A DNA stretch of 64,000 bases from Helianthus annuus (taxonomy: Eukaryota > Streptophyta > Magnoliopsida > Asterales > Asteraceae), in assembly GCF_002127325.2 (NCBI RefSeq), contig NC_035433.2, positions 85,708,549 to 85,772,548 on the forward strand, written 5' to 3'. The notes below the pieces were generated by a model. That model worked only from the letters and a program-made list of their open reading frames with translations. It did not search any database and was not told the DNA's origin. The translations under genes and the position numbers were made by a program. Of the stretch, positions 36,020 through 46,488 are shown one piece after another (position 1 is the stretch's first letter; every line of letters begins with the position of its first letter).

Positions 36020-37634
36020 TCAAACCTCCGCTGCACCATCACCACCAGCTCCACTAGCTTCACCCTGATCCTTACCAGCATCTCCACATTCAAGCATAGG
36101 GATATCCTCAGCATCATCATCATCCTCCAACTCTGCCAGCCTTGCCTTCCAACCTTCCACGTCCCATGTACCTTTGTCAAAGGAAGGATCTTGAGCCTCC
36201 GCAGCCATCTGCAGCTGGATCTTGTACATGGTTATCGCAGCAGAAACCTTAGCATCCTGGGTGATATCATGCTTCTCGTAGTCAAACTTGATCAATGCTT
36301 TGACAGCTTCATCCCTGGTAGCCCGGAGCTCCTTCTCAAGATCGGCTATCTTGAGATCCTTCAGTGCACCCATCTGGTGGAGGTCGGCAATTTGGCGATC
36401 CTGATCTTCAACATGGTTAACATAAGTCTCTATTTCAGTAAGTTTCTGCAAAAACAACAAGATATGACATCAGACACAGGTGATCCTCAAAAACCATCAG
36501 GATAACCCACAGGGGCAGTGATCCTAACCTCGTTGACAGAATCAAGGAATTGCTGACGGAGGAGGGGAAATCCTTGTAGATCTTCAGTAGTCTTCCTCTT
36601 CTTCCCCTTGCCTCGAATAGGTGCTTTGGGAGCTGATACTGAAGGACTGGCAGCAGGAGCCTTCTTCTTTGAAGATGTGACATTGGCAAGATCACTTATC
36701 CCGAATTTGGAGGCGGATTTAGCAGACCTGGCAGACTTTCCAGCACCTACATAATCAAAAAAAAAAAAGATAAGTTCCTTTACTAACTGAACAACTTTAC
36801 ATATAACTCATTTCCTATAAGGATACTTACTTGACATTGTGGCAGATGCAGAGGATATCTCTTGAGAATCTTGGATAGTGATTTGGAAGCTTCTAACTTC
36901 AGGATCAAGCTTTTTAAAAGCTAACACTCTCTCTTTTGCAGCAGGGGTTAATTTCAGATGAGCAATGGAAATAGCTGCATAAAAGACAAAGGAAAAAAGA
37001 CATCAGTGATCCTCATCATATGAGACAGGGCTGATAGTGATCCTTCGAGGATCCTCTACCCTACCATGAGTGGCCCATTCCTTGGGCAGATCCTTCCCAT
37101 CCGGGATGGAATCCCTCTTAACAAAGAAAAACCGACGTTTCCAGTTTGTATCATTCTTGGTAACTTTGAAGATTGGGTGATCCTCCCCAGCTTTCCGTTT
37201 CAACAAATACCGGTGAGAACCGAAGGTGGTGAGATCGTAAAACTCAGCTAACTCCGCCATCCCCAGATCAATCCCTTCCTGCTCGATGATCCTCTCGAAG
37301 GTATAAAGAACCCTCCAGATCATCGGCATAGCTTGGATGTAAGAGATGCCGGTTAAGGAAAAGAAAGAATGGGTAAAGTCTGGAAAAGGATACGAGTACC
37401 CTATAGCAAACGGGGTAGCAGGGAAAGCCACCCAGACATCCGAGGCAAAGTCGCTCAAAGCAGTAGGATCAAAGGATTTAAAAAAACGGCATTCGCCGGA
37501 AAGCAATGACGAATTTTGTCTACGTGGGCATCACTAAAGCAACACCTCTCCGTAGGAGAATCCTTGATAATCCCCTGGCTTTTTAAGGGACTATCCTTCT
37601 TGGAATCCTTGTGCGGAGAATTCCGGAGCAACAT
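36020..37634 (-). CDS. Antisense spliced gene inside the Tat element
   Basis: Minus strand, four exons: 37634-37065, 36974-36831, 36746-36529, 36445-36020. All three introns (90, 84, 83 nt) start GT and end AG (GTAGGG...TATGCAG, GTAAGTATCC...TATGTAG, GTTAGG...TTTGCAG), and every join keeps the frame. ATG at 37634 (MLLRNSPHKD). Exon 1 needs a -1 shift at 37479-37485 (T-TTT-TTA); after it comes a conserved-looking domain (FDPTALSDFASDVW, GYSYPFPDFTHSFFSLTG, MIWRVLYTFERI, YLLKRKAGEDHPIF), which from memory resembles the plant 'putative gypsy-type transposon' domain. Exon 3 has a basic KGKKRKTTED, likely nuclear signal. Exon 4 is a coiled coil (LEKELRATRDEAVK) with an acidic, Gly-rich tail. About 452 aa in all. 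Antisense ORFs here are known in Retand/Grande; function unknown. Confidence 0.8.
37479..37485 (-). promoter_or_regulatory. U-UUU-UUA slippery-type heptamer in antisense gene
   Basis: In the exon 1 frame the codons read GTT TTT TTA. A -1 slip at T-TTT-TTA passes exactly into the frame that carries the conserved domain, and the exon length then gives the right phase at the first intron (571 = 3 x 190 + 1). Without a slip the frame ends at TGA at 37455. A plain one-base loss in the T run is the simpler explanation. Confidence 0.45.
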
Positions 37635-37770
37635 GTTTGGAACAGAAACAAAGTAGAAACGGAAAACAGCGCAAAGAGAGTAGAGAGAAAGATACCTGAT
37701 CAATCTTCGGTGCAGAATATAAAGGGAGTGTATCTTGAATTTAAATATAAACTGATCCTCACCCTATCTC

Positions 37771-37780
37771 CTATTTATAA
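37771..37780 (-). promoter_or_regulatory. TATA box for the antisense gene
   Basis: On the minus strand GATTATAAATAGGAG, about 140 bp upstream of the antisense ATG and facing away from the 3' LTR. It lies in the internal region just before the PPT, so the antisense gene has its own promoter separate from the LTR. Confidence 0.6.
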
Positions 37781-37924
37781 TCATGATTTGCAGGGATTGT
37801 CACATCTATGACGTAATGATCACAACGGCTAGTCCATGTGTAACGGCTAGTTATTCGGAGTCGCCCGTTGGAGATAAGATCAAAACAAAATACAACTCGT
37901 CTATTTTACAATTAACTCCTTATA

Positions 37925-37937
37925 TTTTGGGGGCAAT
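37925..37937 (+). promoter_or_regulatory. Polypurine tract of Tat element
   Basis: TTTTGGGGGCAAT directly before the 3' LTR. Confidence 0.8.
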
Positions 37938-38664
37938 TGTTAGGGCTGGATTTTTATTATAGGTGATCCTTACACGTGATCCTAACCAGTGATCCTTGTT
38001 TCTTTGGCAGACAGCGATCCTCAGGAGGACTTCAGGATCAGGATCATGGGACATTATAGGATCCTCATACTAACGATCATCTTCGCTTAATGCAATGTTA
38101 TTTTTGCAGGAATCTCTAGCAGGATATGCTCTAGGCATCATGATCCAGGGACGCGTCTTCACAATTATGGCAAGAGCTTAATTGAAGAAAGACGTTGCAC
38201 AGGATATGGAAACATGGCTTGATTCATGGGCAGCAATTTAGGCTAGATTGTCTTTATTTCTAAAGGGGTAATGAGCTGATAATTAGTCATTTTACCTAAA
38301 ATAAGTCACCTACACTTGTATAAATACCCCTCTTCCTCATTCGGAAGAACACACACGACATACGACGCAACTCTAACACACTTAGACACCAAAAGCAATA
38401 GTGATCCTTGTACTCAGCTCATTATCATCCAAAGTTGTAATCATATTTTTGTTATATTGAAGTTGGTGATCGGTAGTTGCCATCACCCGAGGTTTTTTAT
38501 GCCGGAGATCATTCATTGATCAAGGGCTTTTTCCTCGTATAAATCATTGTGTCTTTGCATCTTTATCACAGAAGTGATCCTTTACTTTCATAATTAACCA
38601 AGCATCATACCCCGTTTTCATAAAGTTTGGTTACATTATCGTTGTGTGATTTTTGACCAAAACA
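37938..38664 (+). repeat. Tat 3' LTR
   Basis: 727 bp, same length as the 5' LTR. Differences I could see: C/T near the left end, T/A in CCTCWGGAGG, C/A in the leader, T/C in CATCYAAAG, A/C in TTTAMTTTCAT and T/C near the right end. Followed by target duplication tgaac. Confidence 0.95.
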
Positions 38665-39583
38665 TGAACCATCTTTCTTCTTGACGAATAGCACGGGAGC
38701 ACCCCACAGAGAGGTACTTGGATGAATGAATCCCTTGTCGAGCAGTTCTTGTAGTTGGCTAGATAACTCTTGCATCTCAGAAGGTACAAGTCGGTAAGGA
38801 GCCTAGGCGACATGAGTCACACCAGGTATAAGATCAATACGAAAGTCAACGGATCTGGGAGGAGGAAGACCCGGAAGATCTTCAGGAAAGACATCAGGGA
38901 AGTCACACACTACTGGAACATCGCTTATGTTCTTTCCCTTGCCTTTTTGTTCCACCACGTGGGCCAAGAAAACAAGGTTCTGTTTACGTAAGCACCTGTT
39001 CGCTTGAGTGTATGACATCAACTTCAGTCCTCTAGAAGGTCGGTCTCCATAAACGTGCAAAATATCACCGGATGGGAGAGGTAGATGAACAAACTTGTCG
39101 TGGCAAGCGATCTCGGCATGATTCTTACGCAACCAATCCATACCGATTATGACATCAAAACTACCCAATTTCATGGGTATTAGATCAATAGTAAACACGT
39201 GGTCGTTAAGAGTCAAGGAACAACCACTGAGAATAGAAACTACTAGAATCGATTTACCGTCGGCAATCTCAACCAAAAACGACTTAGGTAGCTTAGAGCG
39301 TGCACAGTTTAACAAAGATTCAAATTCTTCGGACACAAAGTTTCTATTGGCACCAGTATCAAATAGTATCGAAGCGCAAAGGTTATTAACGAGAAACGTA
39401 CCATTAACAACGTCATTGTCGTTACGAGCCTGATTGGCATTAAGATTGAACGCTCGTCCACGAGCGGCTGGCTGTTGCTCCTGGTTTAGTTGAGGACACT
39501 GATTACGGAGGTGAGTAGTATCTCCACACTTGTAGCATGCACGAACAGCATTGACTGGCCTTGGATTCTGCTGAGGAGCTGGG
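38665..39583 (-). pseudogene. Gypsy B RT start, protease and gag knuckle
   Basis: Continuation of gypsy B across the Tat insertion. RT fingers region ([28 protein letters not shown]) with a TAG at about 38803 before APYRL. Protease motif LFDTGANRNFV near 39350, with FDVIIGMDWLRKNH and the linker DFPDVFPEDLPGLPP. Then the gag knuckle CYKCGDTTHLRNQC near 39500-39540, a complete CCHC. The frame is cut at 39583 by LARD2; ctggg at 39579-39583 is the left target duplication. Confidence 0.9.
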
Positions 39584-41367
39584 TGTCACACCCCAACCGA
39601 TGGCGGAAACATCGAGATGAGACGTACAAACTGTTCAAAGACATCATAACACTAGTTGTGACAATAATTAAAGTTTATTTCATTGATATTCATAAGTTTC
39701 ATACAATACATGGAAATGAAAAAGTACATAACATAGATTGTAAATTTAAATAGTTGATGGGTTTCTAAGCCATCCTAGCCTTTTCTTGTTTTCTTGAATC
39801 CTCAGCCTGCAGTATGCATTTAAAATACAATCAACAAATAATTGCTGGCGAGTATACAGGTTTGAATATAGCATAATAGAGTTAAATAGTTTATCAAATC
39901 TATTCCATGTGAACAACTGATATTAATTAACTGTTATACTCGTAACGATGAAATCCACATGTCCAAACCATAGTTTAACGCAATTAACATAGCCTAACCC
40001 TCGAAAGGGTGGTGATAGAGTTAAAAGAACCTAGCAATACCCGTATATACGGGAGGGGCGTTACAACCTACAGCGCTGCCATTGATAGGGGAGGCTTGCA
40101 AAGTTAATGAACATATAGCCATAGATGTTAACATCAGCACAACATAGATAATCAATGATCAAGTAGTTTCACAATAGTATGGATAGATTGTGCAATGAAA
40201 GTGTTTATCATTGTGTTTTTGATAAGGAAATGCATACTACACCCAAACGTGTAAAAAGAAAATGGGTCAAGTATACTCACCTTAGGTTGCGTTGCGTATA
40301 TTGGAAAAAGATAATAGAATCAGGGATTTTCCAAGAAGATCGTGCACAAGAGAATTACCCTATTAATTTGAGGATTTGATTAATTATTTGGGAATTTATA
40401 GAATAATTTAGATAATAAGACATAAATAATACAAAATTCCTAAAGTGTTGGAACAATAAAATAAATAGGAATTTAAATAGATAAATAATTATTTTAACAA
40501 TCTAGAATAATTACCACAACATTAGTTAATAATCTTATAAACAAATAACTTATTTATAAAGTTTCTAGTTTATAAAACAAATAAATAAATCTGAAAATAA
40601 AATTTCTAGATTTTTATTAAATAAACAATAATTCTGATTTAAAGAATATAAATCCTGAAATTAATAAATATGATCAAATAATAATTAAATAGTAATTCAG
40701 AATTAATTTATAATTTAAACAACATTTAAAATAAATATTCTGAATTAATAAAAACAATATATCTGATTTTTATGATAATAATTCTGAAATACATAAATAA
40801 TTCTGATTTCTAGATTCTGAAATAAATAAATAGATAAAATCTGATTTTATTAAATTTCAGAAATAAATTCCGAAATAAATAAATAAATAAAGTCTGATTT
40901 TATTAAATTTCAGAAATAAATATCCTGAAATAAATAAATAAATAAAATCTTATTTTATTAAATTTCAGAAATAAATTCTGAAATAAATAAATAAATAAAA
41001 TCTGATTTTATTAAATTTCAGAAATAAATTCTGAAATAAATAAATAAATAAAAACTGATTTTTAATAAATCTGATTTTATAAAACTGAAATATTTAAATA
41101 AAATTCCGAAATAATAAATATGTTTTAATAAATAGATAATAATTATAAATCTGATTATTTTAATAAATAAATCTGTTTTATTAAATTTCTGATTTTAAAT
41201 AAATATTTCAGATTTAAAATAATTAAATATGTTTAGTAATAATTATATTAGTATATTTGTTTTCTAAATAGATATATTTGATTTTTTATAAAAATTTTCA
41301 GTATTATATATTAATATTTATAATATATAAACCTGATTTTATGTATTTATATCTTATAATACTGAAT

Positions 41368-41370
<3 letters not shown>

Positions 41371-41414
<44 letters not shown>
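41371..41414. repeat. (AAT)n microsatellite, short allele
   Basis: About 44 bp here against about 80 bp at 48272-48351 in the other LTR. This accounts for nearly all of the length difference between the two LTRs. Confidence 0.95.
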
Positions 41415-41415
<1 letters not shown>

Positions 41416-41840
41416 TAACTGTACGTAAAGGAAATAAATAAAAAAAAAGAACTGATTGTATATATATATGTATAAAAGAAAGCGGATCGGTTACCGGCGT
41501 TTGGCGGCACGGCGGCGAAGGCGGTGACCGGTGGTGGCTCCGTGGTGGTGCAGCGGCGGTTCCGACTAATACGATCGGGTTCGGCTCGGTTCGGCTTCGG
41601 TTTGAAAGGAACGAATTCGGGTTGATTCGGTTTGATCGGGAACAAATGAAAGGAATAATGAGAACTTGGTTCAGGATTTATATAGAAGATGTCGGACGTC
41701 GGTTACGAGTAATGAAGGGTCACCGGATCCGGTAAATAGTTCAAAGGTCGAAGAAGACGACTAGTTATTGGGCGGTTATATTTGATTCAAATTCGCAGTT
41801 AATGCGTTCTTAAATGTATTACTGATTCAATTTGTTCACA

Positions 41841-41916
41841 TGCTGAGGTGTAGACCAGTTGGTAATGCACGCTGTTTGAGTTGTTGTGGTCGCGGGTTCG
41901 AGTCCCGGTTCATGCA
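41841..41916 (+). repeat. tRNA-derived (SINE-head-like) segment in LARD2 LTR
   Basis: A perfect pol III B box GGTTCGAGTCC (41895-41905) in a T-arm-like GCGGGTTCGAGTCCCGG, and an A-box-like TAGACCAGTTGGTAA about 35 bp upstream, followed by TTTTTT at 41927. The acceptor and anticodon stems do not pair well, so it is not a functional tRNA. A SINE head or tRNA relic captured by the LTR fits. It lies opposite to the element's transcription. The same block is at 48777-48852. Confidence 0.55.
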
Positions 41917-41936
41917 CAAAATCCCATTTTTTAATA

Positions 41937-41993
41937 CAGTTAGTTTCAACTAACTGGGTTAGCCACTAACTGAGTTTTCTGACTCAGTTAGTG
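41937..41993. repeat. Two strong hairpins beside the tRNA-like block
   Basis: Hairpin 1: CAGTTAGTT, two bases, AACTAACTG (41937-41956). Hairpin 2: CACTAACTGAG, eight bases, CTCAGTTAGTG (41964-41993), 11 perfect pairs. Both share the AACTGA/TCAGTT word. Copies are in the 5' LTR at about 48873-48929. Confidence 0.85.
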
Positions 41994-42293
41994 CTGCCGT
42001 TTAGTAAACTTAACCTGGTTAGGTTATTTAACCGGTTTTCACCAACGGGTTAGATTCGCTAACGGAAATGCTTAAAAATCAATAAGATTTCAGAAAATTA
42101 TTATTTATTTAATTTAAATTGTTATTTTATTTATCTAAAATATTGATAAAATAATATAAAAATCATTTTTAACCCAAATTTCAATATTTTTACGGAATTA
42201 GCGTATAAATTCCCAATTTTTGTACGTTTTAGGGTAATCTCTTGGCAACGATGAATTAAAGAGTCGAAATTAAGATGGAATTCCTCTGTTTTT

Positions 42294-42373
42294 ACGTGTT
42301 TAACATAGTTTCAACGTGTTTAACATAGTTTCAACGTGTTTAACATAGTTTCAACGTGCTTAACATAGTTTCA
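42294..42373. repeat. 20-bp tandem repeat, four copies (3' LTR)
   Basis: ACGTGTTTAACATAGTTTCA repeated four times, the last with one change (GCTTAAC). The partner array is at 49230-49309. Confidence 0.95.
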
Positions 42374-42558
42374 TAGTTTCAATGATTCATAGTATTCAAA
42401 CACAAAATATGGATAAAATCATGCAATTTCATTATGATTTCAAGTCTCGAGTACAATTTTGGAATTTGAATCAAGTACAACAAAGGTACAACTTACAAAA
42501 GTAGAAAGTACAAGTAGACTTTCCAAAAATGGAAAGTTTGAAAATACGAAATGTTACA

Positions 42559-42575
42559 GTCTCCCCTACTTTAGG
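42559..42575 (-). promoter_or_regulatory. Polypurine tract of LARD2
   Basis: CCTAAAGTAGGGGAGAC on the minus strand, one base different from the gypsy B tract, directly before TGTAACATTTC of the LTR. Confidence 0.85.
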
Positions 42576-42593
42576 AGATTTCGTCCTCGAAAT

Positions 42594-42620
42594 CTAAGAG
42601 GAAGACTGTTGAAAAGATGG
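42594..42620 (-). pseudogene. Relic of pol C-terminus in LARD2
   Basis: On the minus strand eight codons and a TAG encode PSFQQSSS, matching the last residues QLFRQSSS of gypsy B pol at the same distance from the PPT. The sequence upstream is no longer alignable by eye. It shows that LARD2 came from a coding element. Confidence 0.7.
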
Positions 42621-43638
42621 CATCCAAGGATTCCACAGAGGGAATAGATGAAACTTGATTGTGAATGGGAGTCATATCAAAGACATGGAATAATAGAGAA
42701 TAGTGGGAGTATGGAAGTGAACGATTGACTCTAAGTGGATGCAAGTATAAGAATGGCATAAGTATTGGATATACAAAAGTTGCGTAGTAAGAATGGAGTT
42801 TCGTCTTGGATAATCGGACATAATGCGTTTGTAAGTTGTTTAAAGTTTGCATTAGGTCCAAAAAGGTGTGCAAAACACTGAATTTCTCATGGCACGTTTC
42901 ACGAAAGTTTGGTAACGTGGTGAAAACACTTATATATAGGATGTACCAGGGGTGTACCCACCATGTTTTGACCATGTTACGTCCGTTTCGTTATTCGTGT
43001 CATGTTACGTTCCATGTCTTACCATACACAGTAGTACACTCTATGGTTCTCATGCGCTTGTTACTATAATCCCGTGTGCACCCGCGATTATACCAATCGT
43101 CGCATGATCCGCATAGCTTGTACTAATTTGCGTATGAATCAAGGTATACATAAATTTTGAAAATAAGATTGTGTGCGTATAAAAATGTAACATGTAAGCA
43201 TGTTCGCGTTCCAAATAGTATAAGACTAACGTAAACGAATCCTTCGGGTTTCGCCCGTGTACATGTGCGAATGTATAAATTTTGAGTAAAAAGCATGAGC
43301 ATAGTATAAGTTTAAATTTGAACACGCACGTGAGCATAAACATAAAACGCATGCCAGGAGTGTGAGCAAAAGTATAAGCATAACGTGTATTAAAATGAGC
43401 ATAAATGTGAGCACAATTTGAGCACAAACGAATGACGTGAGTATGGACAAAATTCGTATAAATGAGAGTACAACAAAAGTACGTATATAACATAAATCGT
43501 ATAAATGAGAGTATGAACACAAGTACGAGTGTGAATACGAGTATAAATATGAGTATAAACATAAGATGCATGAGTATGGTTGTAAATGTGAAAATTAAGT
43601 GTAAAACATGAATGTTTAAGTACGAATGGAATGTATGA

Positions 43639-43675
<37 letters not shown>

Positions 43676-46340
43676 TGTAAACGTGATCGTATAAGTACAA
43701 GTACAAGTATGTTGTTGCGACTATGAGTATAAATATGAGTACAAGTGTAAGCATACGAACGTATTGTGGGGAGTACGTGTGTAAATATGAGTCAAAGTAT
43801 AGACACGAAACGTGTCGTGGTAGTTATGAGTATATAAATACGAGGATCATAACAGACGTGAGAATGTGTCTGAATATAAATACAAGTATAAACATAGCGG
43901 TATGAGCGTATACGCAAATTGCATACGTATGAATGTGTATATGATTATAAGTAAAACGAAGGTGTATGAATATGAATTTAAGTATCACGTAAATGTATAA
44001 TTGTGAGTGTGTGTATAAACGTAAAACGTATGAGTTTTGAATCGTGAGTATAACATAAATGCGTAAGTGTGAACATAAGTGAAAGCATAAAATGTATAAG
44101 TATGGACGTAGGGATTAATGATTTTGTTTATAATATAAAATCAAAATACATGAGTTTATGCGCATAAAAGGTTTAAAGTTTTGAATATGAAAGGAAAAAG
44201 AGAACGAGTGACACGCGTGAGATTGTTGTGAGATATTGACTAAAACGTGTAAAATGATATACATATATAGTTGTCTGTGCAAAACGTGAAGTTAAATTAG
44301 ATTGAGTTGTCAGGAATGTAGAATCTAGTTTGTGAATTGTAAAGAGAATATAAAGGAAAACATCTTTTGATTATGCGAAAGGATACTTTGTAAAAGAATG
44401 GAAGTGCTATTATGGTTTTAAAAAAAAAAATTTTCATAGCTGAAAATTTGTCGTCCTTATAAAGTTTCCTTGCCCACGTGTTTTGAATTTAATTAACGTA
44501 TCAAGCGAGGTTTTGAAAAGTTCTTCGAATTAAAAAGTTTGCATCGTTTTAAGAAGTTTTTTTTTTTTTTTTTTTTTTTGTATTACTAACTTCGAAGTTT
44601 ACAGATTCTAGTGAAAAGGTTTAACCTTAGGAAAAGGAATTTTGGTATATGAACCTGGTGATCGTGAAAGGTGTCCTTAATAAAATGTTTTTGTTGATCT
44701 TGAAAAGAGTTTTGATAACTGATCGGATAATATTTGTAATATTCTGTATGAAAAGTTGGTTTGATTCTCAATTGGAAATTTAGAACTCTTTAGTATAGTG
44801 ATGCGAGATGAGTGCGTTTTAGTAATTACGTGGAATACGAAATTTTGTGGGCAATAGATTTATTAAACTGATTAGGGTGACAGTAGTATTTTGTGAAATT
44901 TTTGAAATCGAGGAATACGCGTTTTTGGTAACATTGAAAATTTTTGTGTATGCGAGCGATGTGAAAATAGATTATAGAATAGGAGATACGTCTAAATAAA
45001 TGAAGCATTTTGAAATACATGATAAATGATTTAGGTATAAACATGATCGTGTTTACGCAATATGATCTACTAAAGAAAGTATTGGTAACGATCACCTAGG
45101 TAAGGGAATCACCCCAAATCCGTTGGTGAGGTCGTTGTAAGATGAGAAAAGAAGCGAAGTTAATCGTCAAGGTAAGGAAATCACTCCTATCTCGATGATG
45201 TGTCTTCACTCGTTGTTACGAAAGTGTAATTAAAATTAAGTGAAATTATGCATGCTAATGATGTATAATCGTATGATGTATGCGCAAAAGTGAAATCCTA
45301 AAAATGGTTCAAAATTGACAGGGAAGAGTTTCATCATAAAAGATCGTAGATAATAAAGTGTACATCTGATAAAAAGGAACTTGGATTTTCTGGGAGAGTG
45401 AGAGTACTGACGAGATGATGACATCTAGAAATTCAAAACAAGAAATGGATGAGACTTTTAATCATAATGTTTTTGTTTAGGAAAATTGACTTCATGTATG
45501 CATCACATAGCACATAGTTTCTCACATGGATCACCAAATAGTTTCACATAGTTTAACATAGTATTACACATAGAATGATGTTTCACATAGAATAATGAAA
45601 GCAATATAAATTTAGTTTGTTCACGAAAGAGAGTAGTTATTAATTGTTTTGGATTGCGATAATAACGTGCTTCGTGTTCCCAAATTTGAATTGAAGATAA
45701 CGCTCAAATATAAATCACATGATAATTGAGATAGCATAAAAAGAGATTTTATCAATAAATATGGAGTGTCACGGAACGTAACATAGACTATTCCAAAGTG
45801 AATCGAAGTCCTTTTCGAATTAAGGAAACGTGCTTTGGCCTAATAGACAAACATTCTCATCGAGGAGCGACTAACGATGTTTGTCCTTCCAGTTACTACA
45901 CGTCCTTAATCGATTGGGTAAATCGAAACTTTGGCGAGATCGAAAATCAAGGAATGGGACTAGTTAACAAGATGCGAGTTTCACCTCTAACTTGATAACA
46001 TCGTACCCTAACGTGGTTAGTACCCATCCAAAGATGAGGGTCCACTAGATTAGGAAATGGAAAACTCCCATCAAGATTTGGATATCACTCCTAACTTGAG
46101 GGTAGATTTCGTGCAAAATCAAAGTATAGCTGAGTGAAAATCATCACCAAGTGTGGGAATCACCCCTATCTTGATGAATCATTTCGATTGTGTTATAAGA
46201 GTGTCTTCAAAGCTTCCAAGTGTGTATTGTGTTAGCCTTAGGAAAGGCTTGTATATTAGAAGTCCAAAAGAATAGAGAGAAGCAAAGAAGAAAGCAAAGG
46301 ATAATGTCTTTAACAGCAAGTAAATGAGAAAGCTCTTAAA
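42621..46340. other. LARD2 internal region, non-coding
   Basis: No gag, protease, RT or integrase. From 43130 to 44120 it is a degenerate run of GAGTATAAATATGAGTAC-like words with an (AT)n tract at 43640-43670; ORFs there (minus 43050-43754) are low-complexity artefacts. A poly-T of about 24 bases is at 44557-44580. From 45090 to 46180 a word like GGAATCACTCCTATCTTGATGA recurs about five times (near 45100, 45175, 46090, 46155), as in a decayed repeat of the 5' leader. Confidence 0.75.
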
Positions 46341-46488
46341 CTATAGACTAGGTAAAGCAAGGCAATCCTAATTCCCTATAGTTATGGCTCTGATACCAAT
46401 CTGGTATCAGAGTACTCCTACTATAGACTAGGGAAAAGAATGGCAATTATACCTAATTCCCTATAGTTATGGCTCTGATACCAATCTG
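46341..46488 (-). repeat. 80-bp tandem duplication carrying a second PBS
   Basis: 46341-46420 and 46421-46488 both run from CTATAGACTAGG through CCCTATAGTTATGGCTCTGATACCAATCTG. In the outer copy the PBS complement is followed by an inverted PBS, giving the palindrome CTCTGATACCA-atc-TGGTATCAGAG (46388-46412). So three PBS-like 11-mers lie within 100 bp. Confidence 0.9.
46472..46483 (-). promoter_or_regulatory. Primer binding site of LARD2
   Basis: TGGTATCAGAGC on the minus strand, three bases inside the 5' LTR. Confidence 0.92.

Larger units (their letters stand above)
39584..42558 (-). repeat. LARD2 3' LTR (left copy)
   Basis: Contains, left to right: the CACACCCCAACC edge, a very AT-rich zone with repeated GAAATAAATAAATAAATAAA/CTGATTTTATTAAATTTCAG units (about 40820-41080), an (AAT)n run of 44 bp (41371-41414), a GC-rich leader-like part (41485-41640), a tRNA-like block with hairpins (41841-41993) and a 20-bp tandem repeat (42294-42373). 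Confidence 0.93.

Noticed and set aside
40179..40379. 66-aa ORF present identically in both LARD2 LTRs (also 47082-47282)
   Set aside because: Identity reflects LTR duplication; it is short, motif-free and opposite to element transcription.
41841..41916. Functional tRNA gene
   Set aside because: Only the T-arm and box motifs fit; acceptor and anticodon stems do not pair.
42571..42975. 134-aa minus ORF next to the LARD2 PPT as a gene
   Set aside because: It runs through the frame next to the pol relic and shows no family motif; likely chance.
43050..43754. 234-aa hydrophobic minus ORF resembling a membrane protein
   Set aside because: It is the translation of a degenerate TATA-rich repeat with an (AT)n tract.
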